NCBI GenBank assembly: GCA_028706405.1
Contig: JAQWBM010000003.1
Coordinates: 1-64,000 of the forward strand
DNA: 64,000 nt
Direction: 5' to 3'
DNA from: Eubacteriales bacterium
GTDB taxonomy: Bacteria; Bacillota; Clostridia; Peptostreptococcales; Anaerovoracaceae
In this document: positions 9,331 through 18,445 of the stretch, in pieces
How positions within the stretch are numbered: position 1 is the first letter of the stretch
Layout: each line of letters starts with the position of its first letter
Notes under the pieces: generated by a model
Seen by the model: only the letters and a program-made list of their open reading frames with translations
Database searches by the model: none
Told to the model about the DNA's origin: nothing
Position numbers and translations under genes: made by a program

Positions 9331-10011
9331 TTATACACAGTATTGATCCATGTAATCCTCAATTTTTTTAATCATTCCGGGATCTATCGTAAGGCTGCCA
9401 TTTCTTTCTCCATTATAAAGCCAATCCAAAATGTCATTGATAGTAATGATTGGATACGTCTCAATACCGTACTCTTCCTTCAGCTCCTGAATAGCTGTTT
9501 TACTGCCGGCTCCACGTTCCATTCTGTCTACGGAAATAATCAGTCCCTCCACCGACACCCCCAAGGTCTTGAGCATCGGCACACATTCCTTCATCGCAGT
9601 TCCTGCCGTAATCACGTCCTCTACGATTAAAACCGAATCCCCGCACAACAGCTGATAGCCCAATAGCGAGCCTCCCTCTCCGTGATCCTTCTCTTCCTTG
9701 CGGTTGGAGCAGTAGTTTATGTCCATCCCATGCTTTTCTGCTAAAGCAATCGCTGTGGTTACGGAGATTGGTATACCTTTATAGGCAGGACCGAACAGCG
9801 CTGTAATATTCTTATTCAAAATCCTTTGTTTTATATTTTCCATTATGCAATCCGCATAAAACTCTCCCAGCCTTGCCAGCTGTGTTCCGGTCCTGTAATT
9901 CCCTGTATTGATAAAGTAAGGTGTTTTACGCCCGCTTTTCGTTATAAATTCACCAAAAGTCAAAACACCGGATCGTATCATAAATTCAATAAAGTTTTTC
10001 TTGTAACCCAT
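9331..10011 (-). CDS. pyrE: Orotate phosphoribosyltransferase
   Basis: Joins orotate to PRPP to give OMP, the fifth step of UMP synthesis. The PRPP-binding signature VLIVEDVITAGTA is present, and the 226-residue length is normal. The start was set at the ATG at 10011 because GGAGGAGAAGG lies immediately upstream. The longer frame overlaps pyrD and is rejected. It is the last gene of the pyr operon, 16 bases after pyrD. Confidence 0.95.
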   Translation of the reverse strand: MGYKKNFIEFMIRSGVLTFGEFITKSGRKTPYFINTGNYRTGTQLARLGEFYADCIMENIKQRILNKNITALFGPAYKGIPISVTTAIALAEKHGMDINYCSNRKEEKDHGEGGSLLGYQLLCGDSVLIVEDVITAGTAMKECVPMLKTLGVSVEGLIISVDRMERGAGSKTAIQELKEEYGIETYPIITINDILDWLYNGERNGSLTIDPGMIKKIEDYMDQYCV

Positions 10012-10027
10012 TCCTTCTCCTCCCGTA

Positions 10028-10930
10028 TCAAAGCATGGCATCTCTGATCTGCCGCAGGTTCCTGTATCCATTTTGCTCCATAAATTCAATCAATTCATTT
10101 TTTATTCTAACCGGCGCCGTAGGGTCCACCAGCGCAGCCGTGCCTATTGAAACAGCATCCGCACCGGCCATTAGAAATTCCGCCGCATCCTCGCCGGTCA
10201 TGATACCGCCAAGACCAATTATTGGTATGCTCACTGCGCGTCGCACCTGATATACCATCCTTACGGCAACGGGCTTTATCGCCGGTCCCGACAGACCTCC
10301 CATACCGTTCCAGAGCACCGGTTTTTTTTGATAAACATCTATTTTCATTCCAAGAAGTGTATTGATAAGAGAGACTCCGTCAGCGCCCGCGGCTTCCACA
10401 GCCTTTGCGATCTCGGTTATATCTGTTACATTTGGAGTCAGCTTCATGATTATAGGTTTCCGGGCAATGCTTCGGATTTCCTTTGTTATCTTAGCCGCCA
10501 TCACAGGATTCGCGCCAAAGCTGATTCCCCCCTCTTTGATATTGGGACATGAAATATTGATCTCCATCATGTCGATTGCAGCATCACTGAGCTTTTCTGC
10601 AACTTCACAATACTCATTAATGGTTTTGCCTACCACGTTTACGACTATTTTTGTATCAAATTTTCTTAAAAAAGGGAGTTCGTTATTGATAAAATCATCT
10701 ATTCCTGGATTTTGCAGTCCGACAGCATTCAGCATGCCTCCGTAAGCTTCCGCTATTCTAGGCGTTGGATTACCATCCCAAGGCACATTTGAGACTCCTT
10801 TTGTTATGGCGGCTCCCAATTCATTGATATCATAAAACGCTCCGCTGTCTCTTGCGGAAAAGGTGCCCGAAGCCGTAGTTATAGGGTTTTTAAGCATGAC
10901 ACCAGCAATGTTGACATTTAAGCTAGTCAT
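10028..10930 (-). CDS. pyrD: Dihydroorotate dehydrogenase, class 1B catalytic subunit
   Basis: Oxidises dihydroorotate to orotate with FMN; class 1B enzymes pass electrons to PyrK and NAD. About 300 residues, with NPITTASGTF near the N-terminus, the NISCPN substrate motif and GLGGI in the FMN phosphate site. GAGGTGG precedes the ATG at 10930, which lies inside the last codons of pyrK (8-base overlap). This implies translational coupling of the two subunits. Confidence 0.95.
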   Translation of the reverse strand: MTSLNVNIAGVMLKNPITTASGTFSARDSGAFYDINELGAAITKGVSNVPWDGNPTPRIAEAYGGMLNAVGLQNPGIDDFINNELPFLRKFDTKIVVNVVGKTINEYCEVAEKLSDAAIDMMEINISCPNIKEGGISFGANPVMAAKITKEIRSIARKPIIMKLTPNVTDITEIAKAVEAAGADGVSLINTLLGMKIDVYQKKPVLWNGMGGLSGPAIKPVAVRMVYQVRRAVSIPIIGLGGIMTGEDAAEFLMAGADAVSIGTAALVDPTAPVRIKNELIEFMEQNGYRNLRQIRDAML

Positions 10931-11750
10931 CCCAAACCACCTCATTTCCGAAAAATACCGGTCCGTCAGAGCAAACCTTTTTCAGCTTTGTTTTTGAGGT
11001 TCCTTTTTCTCTGGTTTTACATACACATCCGACACATGCGCCGTAACCGCATCCCATGCGCTCTTCCAAAGAAACCTGAATCGATATGCCTGTATTTTCA
11101 CATCTGCCGGCAATCGCCCTAAGCATTGGTTTTGGACCGCAAGCCATATAATAGTCAGCTCTTATGTCATTTTGCTCTATTAATTGAATCACATTCCCTT
11201 TAAATCCTTCAGTGCCATTTTCGGTTGCGAAATAAACGCGATGACAGCATTCTTCAAGTGCTTCCAATAGTATAGGCTCCTCGTAAAACCCAACAACAGC
11301 GATTATCTGAACAACTTCATCACTTAGCCCACGCACCTTCTTTTCTTTTATGAGCATCCTTGCAAGACCTATCAACGGGGCAACCCCCATTCCTCCTCCT
11401 ACCAGAGCAATTACCTTAGAATTCCCCCCAAGCTCATTAAAAACATCCTCCAGACGGAATCCGTTTCCCAAACTTGTACTAACCCGCACAACCTCTCCGG
11501 GGCAGTAAGCGGCAATCTTCCTGGTACCCTTTCCCACTACCTTATATATCAAGGTTACGGTGTCCTCACAAACACTGCTGATGCTCAAAGGCCTGGGAAG
11601 AAGCATACTTTTATCATTTAAATACACGTTAATAAATTGACCCGGACAGAAACTCTCCGAAATCTGCGGAGCTTTCATTGTCATGCGATAAACTTTATCT
11701 GCGATTTCCTTGTTTTCAATCAATTCAGCAGCAATTATTTTTTTTATCAT
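10923..11750 (-). CDS. pyrK: Dihydroorotate dehydrogenase electron-transfer subunit
   Basis: FAD- and [2Fe-2S]-binding partner of PyrD. It shows the FAD motif RPLSI, the nucleotide-binding GGGMGVAPL and a C-terminal cysteine cluster in ERMGCGYGACVGCVC plus a later KVCSDGP. Length 275 residues. Its ATG overlaps the pyrF stop (ATGA), and its own end overlaps the pyrD start. Confidence 0.95.
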   Translation of the reverse strand: MIKKIIAAELIENKEIADKVYRMTMKAPQISESFCPGQFINVYLNDKSMLLPRPLSISSVCEDTVTLIYKVVGKGTRKIAAYCPGEVVRVSTSLGNGFRLEDVFNELGGNSKVIALVGGGMGVAPLIGLARMLIKEKKVRGLSDEVVQIIAVVGFYEEPILLEALEECCHRVYFATENGTEGFKGNVIQLIEQNDIRADYYMACGPKPMLRAIAGRCENTGISIQVSLEERMGCGYGACVGCVCKTREKGTSKTKLKKVCSDGPVFFGNEVVWDD

Positions 11751-12658
11751 ATACTTTCACCCAGGTCCAATTTCATTTTAATGACTGCTTCTCTGGCTGC
11801 GTCCGCAAAGTTATGATCGCCATACCGTGCGTCTTTTTTATACGCTGCTATGATCCCTCTGGAGGAATTTACAATGCAGCCTCTGCCATCCTTATCAAAA
11901 TATCCTTTAAGGTCTGATCCGCCTGCGCCTTGTGCGCCATATCCCGGGACTAAAAAGAAGGTGTGCGGCATGCTCTTCCTCAATGCCGTGCCCTGCTCCT
12001 TGTATGTTGCGCCAACCACAGCTCCTATTTTGCTATACCCTCTTGAGCCCATTGAAAGCTCACCCCAACGGCTCACTAAGTCAGCCACATGCTCATAAAC
12101 AGGTTTTCCGTCTGCTATCAGATCCTGTATCTCTGCACCGGACGGATTGCTTGTTTTTACTAATATGAACAAGCCCTTGTCATACTCGTTGCAGGGAGCG
12201 ATAAAGGGTTCTATACCGTCAAAGCCCATATAAGGATTCAAAGTTACCGCATCTTCATTCCATAAATCCAGGTGGGTTTCTTCGATGGTAACACCGCTAA
12301 TGTGTGCCGCGTAAGCTTCAGCCGTAGATGAGATATCACCGCGTTTGATATCTCCGATAACGATCAGCCCTTTTTTCTTTGCGTAAAGAGCGGTTTTAAG
12401 ATATGCGCGTAATCCTTCGATACCGTATTTCTCATACATAGCAATTTGAAGCTTTACCGCAGGTACCAAATCATATATTCCTTTGATAATTTTTTTATTG
12501 AATGAATAGATCATCTTTCCGGCCGCCCTTGATGTTTGCCCATACTTTTCGATCATACTTTGTCTTATTGTCTCCGGTATGATTTCATATGCCGGGTCAA
12601 GACCAACCACGGTCGGATTTTCGCAATTATCGATTTTGTTCATTAATCTGTCAATCAT
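11747..12658 (-). CDS. pyrF: Orotidine 5'-phosphate decarboxylase, subfamily 2
   Basis: Decarboxylates OMP to UMP. The 303-residue length and the motif VIGDIKRGDISSTAEAYA (catalytic D-x-K-x-x-D) place it in the longer PyrF subfamily. GGGGAGG lies upstream of the ATG. It sits 36 bases downstream of pyrC and overlaps pyrK. Confidence 0.95.
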   Translation of the reverse strand: MIDRLMNKIDNCENPTVVGLDPAYEIIPETIRQSMIEKYGQTSRAAGKMIYSFNKKIIKGIYDLVPAVKLQIAMYEKYGIEGLRAYLKTALYAKKKGLIVIGDIKRGDISSTAEAYAAHISGVTIEETHLDLWNEDAVTLNPYMGFDGIEPFIAPCNEYDKGLFILVKTSNPSGAEIQDLIADGKPVYEHVADLVSRWGELSMGSRGYSKIGAVVGATYKEQGTALRKSMPHTFFLVPGYGAQGAGGSDLKGYFDKDGRGCIVNSSRGIIAAYKKDARYGDHNFADAAREAVIKMKLDLGESI

Positions 12659-12694
12659 TCCTGTGCCTCCCCAAAATAATCATTCCTCTTTTAA

Positions 12695-13996
12695 TTACTC
12701 CTGATCACTCTTGGTGTTTTTCCATACGATTTTACCACCAATTATCGTATATTCTATACTACCATACACATTCATGCCAATAAAAGGTGAATTTTTACCC
12801 TTTGATAAAAAATCAGACGGGGAAATTACGTATTGCTTTTCCACATCAATAATTGCCAAATCGGCAGCTTGTCCTACTTGAATCCGACCTCTTTCAGTCC
12901 CTAGAATTTCCGCCGGTTTTGTGCTCATTTTATTGATCAACGCAAGAGGCGTTAGGATGCCTGTCTTTACCAACCTGGTATAACCCAGCTGAAAGCTCGT
13001 TTCCAAACCTACCACCCCGTTAGGCGCATCAGCAAAAGATAAACTTTTTTCTCTTTCGTGATGAGGTGCGTGATCTGTAGAAATAACATCCAATGTGCCA
13101 TCTTTTAATCCTGCTATAACCGCTTCGACATCTTCTTTATTCCTTAGAGGCGGATTCATTTTTTTATTAGGATCACCGTTGACTTGGCTGCTGTCCAGTG
13201 TAAAGTAATGAGGCGCAGTCTCTGCAGTGACATTCGATCCATTTTTTTTAGCCTCGCGAATAAGCTCGATACTTCTCTTTTGGCTGATATGGCAAAAATG
13301 CAGTCTGCATCCTGTTTGTTCCGCAAGCTTAATATCCCTTTCCACGATGGCAGCCTCAGGCTCCGCATGGGAATAAACAGTCAATCCCAGCTCCTTCGCC
13401 TTCCGCATTGCTGCCAACATGACCCCTTCGTCCTTGACTGACATACCGTCTTCACTGATTCCGCAAATCCCTCTGCCCGTCATTTCTGCTGAAATCGTTT
13501 GGAGCGATAGCATTTCTTCGTAATCAGCAAGCTCATTACCCTCCTGCTTTTTCGTGATCGCGCCAATACACAGAATCTGTACTCCATTTCCCCCTCTGGC
13601 TTTTTTATCTATCATGCGAACAATTTCAGGTGAATCGATGACGGGACTTGTATTCGGCATACAACAAACTGTCGTAAATCCTCCTCTTGCGGCTGCCGCG
13701 CACCCACTGTAAATGTCCTCCTTATATTCAAATCCAGGATCTCTCAGATGTACATGCAGATCGATCAAGCCCGGAACGATCCATTTGCCGCCGGCATCAA
13801 TAAAGATATCCGCTTCCCTCTCTCCATAGATGTTTCTTTTGTCTGTTTTGTCAGGTTCTGTCAAAATACTTTGTTCTTTTTTTTCATGGTTAAAAATGAC
13901 TTCCGTTATTATCCCATCTGCTATGACAATTCCGGCAGGGACCGGCGAACTGTATTCCGCATCAACGATCAAACCATTGCCTATGAATAAATTCAT
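12695..13996 (-). CDS. pyrC: Dihydroorotase, type I
   Basis: Zinc amidohydrolase that cyclises carbamoyl-aspartate to dihydroorotate. The metal-binding HVHLRDPG is present, with SHAE, a FCHIS histidine and the STDHAPH motif further along. Length 433 residues, as for type I enzymes. The first codons overlap the end of pyrI by 35 bases. The position after pyrB-pyrI matches its step in the pathway. Confidence 0.96.
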   Translation of the reverse strand: MNLFIGNGLIVDAEYSSPVPAGIVIADGIITEVIFNHEKKEQSILTEPDKTDKRNIYGEREADIFIDAGGKWIVPGLIDLHVHLRDPGFEYKEDIYSGCAAAARGGFTTVCCMPNTSPVIDSPEIVRMIDKKARGGNGVQILCIGAITKKQEGNELADYEEMLSLQTISAEMTGRGICGISEDGMSVKDEGVMLAAMRKAKELGLTVYSHAEPEAAIVERDIKLAEQTGCRLHFCHISQKRSIELIREAKKNGSNVTAETAPHYFTLDSSQVNGDPNKKMNPPLRNKEDVEAVIAGLKDGTLDVISTDHAPHHEREKSLSFADAPNGVVGLETSFQLGYTRLVKTGILTPLALINKMSTKPAEILGTERGRIQVGQAADLAIIDVEKQYVISPSDFLSKGKNSPFIGMNVYGSIEYTIIGGKIVWKNTKSDQE

Positions 13997-14432
13997 TACT
14001 ATATCCGCCTTTCATGCTAATAATCTCATCGCAGTATTCACACCGATATTCTCTGTTTTCCTTGTCTATAAGGGAAAATAGCTGTGGTGCGGTTGCTTCT
14101 ATTGAAGTAACGCAGCGTGGATTATTGCATTTAATAATATTCACAACTCTTTCCGGTACGGTAAGATTGATTTTTTCACTAATGATATGATCCACGATGT
14201 AATTAACCGTAGCTTTTGGATCTATGAGACCCAGTGCGGCCAAATCGATATCAGTAACATTTTCGATTTTTACCACATCTTTTCTGCCATATTTGTTGCT
14301 CATAGCATTCATAATAACAGCTACTGTATCAGCCGATGTGTCAATATCCAGATATTCCAATAGTTTCATGCCTAGACCTGCAGAGATATGATCTATCACG
14401 ATACCGTTTTTGATGCTATCAATAAATACCAT
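13962..14432 (-). CDS. pyrI: Aspartate carbamoyltransferase regulatory chain
   Basis: Allosteric subunit that binds CTP/ATP and joins PyrB trimers. The 156-residue protein has an N-terminal nucleotide-binding part (GIVIDHISAG) and a C-terminal zinc site of four cysteines (CNNPRC then CEYC). It begins two bases after pyrB. Presence of PyrI means the pathway can be feedback-inhibited as in E. coli; bacilli lack it and many clostridia have it. Confidence 0.95.
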   Translation of the reverse strand: MVFIDSIKNGIVIDHISAGLGMKLLEYLDIDTSADTVAVIMNAMSNKYGRKDVVKIENVTDIDLAALGLIDPKATVNYIVDHIISEKINLTVPERVVNIIKCNNPRCVTSIEATAPQLFSLIDKENREYRCEYCDEIISMKGGYSNEFIHRQWFDR

Positions 14433-14434
14433 TT

Positions 14435-15382
14435 CTACACCTCCTGTGTTTCATTTTGTGTTTCAATTCCCAACAAACTTAGAATAAGCGCCATGCGAAT
14501 AAACATCCCGTTCTTCGCCTGCTTAAAGTATAATGCTCTTGGGTCCTCATCCACCTCCACAGAGATTTCGTTTACTCTTGGAAGAGGATGAAGCACCATC
14601 ATGTCATCCTTTGCCAGCTTCATTTTAGCTCCGTCCAGTATATATCTATCCTTCAGCCTGACATAGTCTTCTTCATTAAAAAATCGTTCACGTTGAACTC
14701 GTGTCATATAGAGAATATCCAGTATTGGAAGAGCTTCCTGCATGTTTTCCACTTCTTTAAAATGAATCTTTTCCTTTATCAGAATTTCTTTCCTGACATA
14801 ATCAGGTATCACAAGTTCTTCCGGCGATATTAGGATAAACGATACATTCTCATACCTGGACAACGCTTTGATCAATGAATGGACCGTTCTTCCGAATTTT
14901 AAATCACCGCAAAAGCCTACGGTCATATTGTCGAATCCGCCCTTTTCTTTCCAAATAGTAAAGAGATCGGTAAGGGTCTGGGTCGGGTGATGATGACCAC
15001 CGTCTCCTGCATTGATTATCGGCATGTCGGTACATGCTGCCGCAACTATTGGGGCTCCTTCCTTTGGATGTCTCATCACCGCCATGTCCACATAGCAGGC
15101 AACAGTCCTTATCGTATCAGATATACTTTCCCCCTTGGCAACAGAGCTGACATTCGCTTCGGAGAATCCGATTACATTCCCGCCAAGACGAAGCATGGCA
15201 GCCTCGAAGCTGAATCTTGTTCTTGTACTTGGTTCGTAAAATAGTGTTGCCAACAGCTTCCCCTTACACGCTTCACTATAATTTTCCGGATTTTCAATTA
15301 TTTTATCCGCCAGTTTAAAAAGCTCCATTAGCTCATCTGTGGTAAAATCCATGGGTTCCAATAAGTCTCGTCCTTTTAACAT
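14435..15382 (-). CDS. pyrB: Aspartate carbamoyltransferase catalytic chain
   Basis: Condenses carbamoyl phosphate with aspartate, the committed step of pyrimidine synthesis. The carbamoyl-phosphate loop [17 protein letters not shown] and a C-terminal HPLPR are all visible in a 315-residue protein. GGAGGGAGC precedes the ATG. It is the first gene of the pyr operon, downstream of a leader terminator. Confidence 0.97.
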   Translation of the reverse strand: MLKGRDLLEPMDFTTDELMELFKLADKIIENPENYSEACKGKLLATLFYEPSTRTRFSFEAAMLRLGGNVIGFSEANVSSVAKGESISDTIRTVACYVDMAVMRHPKEGAPIVAAACTDMPIINAGDGGHHHPTQTLTDLFTIWKEKGGFDNMTVGFCGDLKFGRTVHSLIKALSRYENVSFILISPEELVIPDYVRKEILIKEKIHFKEVENMQEALPILDILYMTRVQRERFFNEEDYVRLKDRYILDGAKMKLAKDDMMVLHPLPRVNEISVEVDEDPRALYFKQAKNGMFIRMALILSLLGIETQNETQEV

Positions 15383-15438
15383 TATGCTCCCTCCTTATTT
15401 TAATCAATAATATTGCTTCACAAATACAGTCAAAATCC

Positions 15439-15469
15439 ATAAAAAAAAATCCTCCGAATTGGAAGATTT
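15439..15469 (-). terminator. Intrinsic terminator in the pyr leader (attenuator candidate)
   Basis: Read on the minus strand, AAATCTTCC pairs with GGAGGATTT (one G-U pair) around a five-base loop and is followed by an unbroken T run. It lies about 60 bases before pyrB and about 155 bases into the predicted transcript, so it must be read through to express the operon. I found no clear PyrR-binding consensus. A possible 15-codon leader frame (minus strand, starting near 15597) precedes it. Confidence 0.7.
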
Positions 15470-15630
15470 AGTGTTGAATTATGTATGAAACAGGGGACAC
15501 GACATCCATAGAATATGATAAAAAATCTGATATGATGCTAACATCGCTTTTATGCCTTATCCGTTGGATCTGTGGAACCATTTTCATACCCTTTCATAAA
15601 ACTAATATTATATTTACTTAAATTTACAGT

Positions 15631-15659
15631 ATGATATCACAGTATAACTGATTCGTCAA
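15631..15659 (-). promoter_or_regulatory. Sigma-A promoter of the pyr operon
   Basis: On the minus strand TTGACG (15659-15654) is separated by exactly 17 bases from TATCAT (15636-15631). Transcription would start near 15624, giving a leader of about 240 bases. It is the best match to the -35/-10 consensus in the 385-base gap between pyrB and typA. Confidence 0.7.
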
Positions 15660-15728
15660 GAACCAATTTTATAATTTATAGCGTCAAGTATATGAAAATA
15701 AATTGTATGCATATTTTTATATTTCTGC

Positions 15729-15734
15729 TATAAT
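15729..15734 (+). promoter_or_regulatory. -10 element of the typA promoter
   Basis: A perfect TATAAT lies 34 bases before the typA ATG. No good -35 hexamer occurs at 16-18 bases; TTGTAT is 20 bases away. Confidence 0.45.
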
Positions 15735-15767
15735 AGTGAAGTTAAACAGACAGAAAGCAGGAAATCA

Positions 15768-17579
15768 ATGAAAGAGAAACAAAAGATAATTAATATTGCC
15801 GTGATTGCACATGTAGACGCAGGAAAATCCACGCTGGTTGATGCGTTCCTGTCTCAGAGCGGCATATTCAGAAAAAATGAAGAGATTGTTGAGTGCGTCA
15901 TGGATAGCAACGACATAGAAAGAGAACGAGGCATAACTATTTATTCAAAAAATTGTTCCGTAATGCATAATGGCGTAAAAATAAATATTGTCGATACCCC
16001 TGGTCATGCAGATTTTTCTTCAGAGGTGGAGCGTATTATCAAGACGGTGGATACGGTTATATTGCTTGTGGATTCCAGTGAGGGACCAATGCCCCAAACG
16101 AGATTTGTTTTGCAGAAATCTTTAGAATTAGGATTGAACCCCATCCTGCTAATCAATAAGATCGATAAAAAAGACCAAAGAGCGATGGAGGTTGTGGATA
16201 TGGTATATGAACTTTTTATGGAGCTGGAGGCAAATGATGAACAGCTGAACTTCCCGATCCTCTACGGCATAGCAAAGCACGGGATAGCAAAGATAAATAT
16301 GGATGCAGACAATGATGACATCACTCCTCTTTTTTACACGATCATACAACATGTTGCTCCGTATCCGGATTATAATGATGAACCTTTGCAGATGCAGGTT
16401 TCCGCCCTTGCCTATGACGACTATATCGGAAGACTTGGGATCGGCAGGATCTATAAAGGGACTATAAAAGAGGGGCAGACCGTATTAGTCTGCAAAGCGG
16501 ACAGAAGTGTTGTAAAAAGAAAAATCAATCAAGTATTTGTTTACAGGGGTTTAAAGCGTATAGCTGTAGCAGAGGCTGAATCCGGCGATATCGTTGTACT
16601 TTCCGGCATTTCTGACATAAGCATAGGAGAAACCATCTGCGAGGACAATAATCCTGTCCCGATGGAAATGATCCATATTGAAGAACCTACCATGGCGATG
16701 AATTTCATGGTCAACAAGTCACCTTTTGCAGGTAAATCAGGTAAATACGTAACCTCACGTCATCTGAAAGAACGTCTGGAAAAAGAACTGGAAGTTAATG
16801 TGGGACTTCTGGTGGAACCGTTAGAAACAACTGACGGATTTAAAGTGTCTGGCAGAGGAGAATTGCATCTTTCCGTTCTGCTTGAAAATATGCGCAGAGA
16901 AGGATATGAGATCGCCGTATCAAAACCGGAGGTGATCACGCGCCGAGACAAGAATGGGCAGCTTATGGAACCGATTGAAAAGGTGATCATAACAGTGCCT
17001 GACGAGTATTCCGGATCGGCGATTTCAAAGCTTAACACAAGAAAAGGGATAATGACCGCAATGTCAGGTAAGGATGGCTATTCAAGGTTGGAATACTTAG
17101 TACCTACCAGAGGTCTGCTGGGCTACCGTACAGAATTCATCAATGATACACGCGGAGAGGGCGTTCTTGTTCGGCGATTTGAATGCTTTGCGCCTCACAA
17201 GGGAGAAATTCCTCAAAGAATCAACGGTGCAATAGTCGCTCAGGAGGAAGGAATTGCAACGCCTTACGCGCTGTTTAATATCAGTGAGCGAGCCACCTTA
17301 TTTATCGAACCAGGCACGAGGGTTTACGAAGGAATGATAATAGGAATGAACAGCAGGAACGAGGATATGGTCGTTAATGCCTGTAAGGCTAAGAAGAGTA
17401 CAAATATGAGGGCTGCCGGAAATGATGATGCTATAAAGCTTTCTCCGGCAAGAATTTTCTCGCTGGAAGAAGCCCTGGAGTTTATAAATGATGATGAACT
17501 GGCGGAGATAGTACCTGATGATATCAGGCTGAGAAAAAAATATTTGAAGGAATTAGAACGAAGAAGACACGGCAGATGA
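15768..17579 (+). CDS. typA: Ribosome-associated GTPase TypA/BipA
   Basis: Translational GTPase of the EF-G family needed for ribosome assembly and growth under stress. G1 (AHVDAGKST), the switch region RERGITI, G3 (DTPGHADF) and G4 (NKID) are all present. The long C-terminal half contains the TypA-typical GLLGYRTEF. Length 603 residues, normal for the family. AGGAAA precedes the ATG. The gene ends exactly where the convergent dtxR-like gene ends, with no spacer. Confidence 0.96.
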   Translation: MKEKQKIINIAVIAHVDAGKSTLVDAFLSQSGIFRKNEEIVECVMDSNDIERERGITIYSKNCSVMHNGVKINIVDTPGHADFSSEVERIIKTVDTVILLVDSSEGPMPQTRFVLQKSLELGLNPILLINKIDKKDQRAMEVVDMVYELFMELEANDEQLNFPILYGIAKHGIAKINMDADNDDITPLFYTIIQHVAPYPDYNDEPLQMQVSALAYDDYIGRLGIGRIYKGTIKEGQTVLVCKADRSVVKRKINQVFVYRGLKRIAVAEAESGDIVVLSGISDISIGETICEDNNPVPMEMIHIEEPTMAMNFMVNKSPFAGKSGKYVTSRHLKERLEKELEVNVGLLVEPLETTDGFKVSGRGELHLSVLLENMRREGYEIAVSKPEVITRRDKNGQLMEPIEKVIITVPDEYSGSAISKLNTRKGIMTAMSGKDGYSRLEYLVPTRGLLGYRTEFINDTRGEGVLVRRFECFAPHKGEIPQRINGAIVAQEEGIATPYALFNISERATLFIEPGTRVYEGMIIGMNSRNEDMVVNACKAKKSTNMRAAGNDDAIKLSPARIFSLEEALEFINDDELAEIVPDDIRLRKKYLKELERRRHGR

Positions 17580-18059
17580 TTATTTTTTTTCAAAATCCCC
17601 AAATTGACCAGCAATAGTTGGATTGCTTGTAAAAAAATTGTTTAATATTTCTAATCGATGTATTGTTTCCGTATTTAGATTATGCTCGATCAACTCTGTT
17701 TGTTTCAAAATGTTATCCTCAGAACAGCCTAGCAATCTGAGGAATTTTTCAATTATATTATGTCTTTCCAGGAGGAATTTTCCAATCTCTTTTCCCTTGT
17801 CACTTAAAACAAGAACTCCATATTTTTCATACTTCATAAGGCCAAGACTTCCAAGCTTTTGTACCATTTTTGAAGCAGATGAAGCTTTTACGTTTAATAG
17901 CTGTGAAAGCCGGTTAATTCTTACATATCTTTCCTGTAACCCACATCTATATATCATTTCTAAATAATCTTCCATCGCTGGAGTAATCAATCTTTTGTTT
18001 TGCTCCAGCAAATGATAACCTCGCACTGTATAAAATTCCTTGCTGTTAATATCGATCAC
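17580..18059 (-). CDS. DtxR/MntR-family metal-dependent repressor
   Basis: A 159-residue protein with the DtxR winged helix (TPAMEDYLEMIYRC, then INRLSQLLNVKASSASKMV) and a metal-binding/dimer domain. The domain has the expected histidines and glutamates (ERHNIIEKFL, ELIEHNLN). There is no C-terminal SH3 domain, as in MntR-like members. It is divergent from feoA-feoB with a 109-base gap, so it is probably the Fe(II)- or Mn(II)-responsive repressor of ferrous iron uptake. The metal cannot be assigned from the sequence. Its stop codon abuts the typA stop. Confidence 0.85.
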   Translation of the reverse strand: MIDINSKEFYTVRGYHLLEQNKRLITPAMEDYLEMIYRCGLQERYVRINRLSQLLNVKASSASKMVQKLGSLGLMKYEKYGVLVLSDKGKEIGKFLLERHNIIEKFLRLLGCSEDNILKQTELIEHNLNTETIHRLEILNNFFTSNPTIAGQFGDFEKK

Positions 18060-18117
18060 CCCTTTTTATCTCATTTATTTTAGTTTATGCGTAACATACA
18101 GCTCATATATTTCATAT

Positions 18118-18151
18118 TTTAGCCTAGGGAAAATTTTTACCCCGGACTAAA
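18118..18151. promoter_or_regulatory. Candidate DtxR-type operator before feoA
   Basis: An imperfect inverted repeat, TTTAGCCTA facing GGACTAAA, lies between the divergent dtxR-like and feoA genes, 18 bases before the feoA start. TTAGCCTAA-like half sites resemble operators of iron-dependent DtxR proteins. Functional assignment is inference. Confidence 0.4.
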
Positions 18152-18168
18152 TAAAATGGAGGTTAAAA

Positions 18169-18405
18169 ATGGAAAAGAATATTACATTAAACGATTTGCC
18201 TATGGGGAGAAAGGCAAAGGTCAAAATCCATACATCAGATTCGGCGAGCCGAAGAAGAATGCTGGATCTTGGATTAATTATTGATACAGAGGTAAAAGCA
18301 TTACAGAAAAGCCCTTCCGGAGATCCGACAGCGTATCAAATAAGAGGGGCGGTTATAGCCCTTCGCTCTGAAGAGGCTTCTAAAATATTAGTTGAAGCAT
18401 TGTAA
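18169..18405 (+). CDS. feoA: Ferrous iron transport protein A
   Basis: A 78-residue SH3-like protein (LNDLPMGRKAKVKI, then RRRMLDLGLIIDTEV) that assists FeoB, the Fe(II) permease. TGGAGG lies upstream of the ATG. It is followed by feoB after 40 bases. In the present arrangement its partner FeoB is split by a mobile island. Confidence 0.95.
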   Translation: MEKNITLNDLPMGRKAKVKIHTSDSASRRRMLDLGLIIDTEVKALQKSPSGDPTAYQIRGAVIALRSEEASKILVEAL

Positions 18406-18445
18406 CGCATTGCCAGACGTAAAAACAATATGGGGGTTATAATAA

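Noticed and set aside
18060..18168. Riboswitch before feoA
   Set aside because: The gap is short and symmetric around a DtxR-like inverted repeat; no structured leader is visible.
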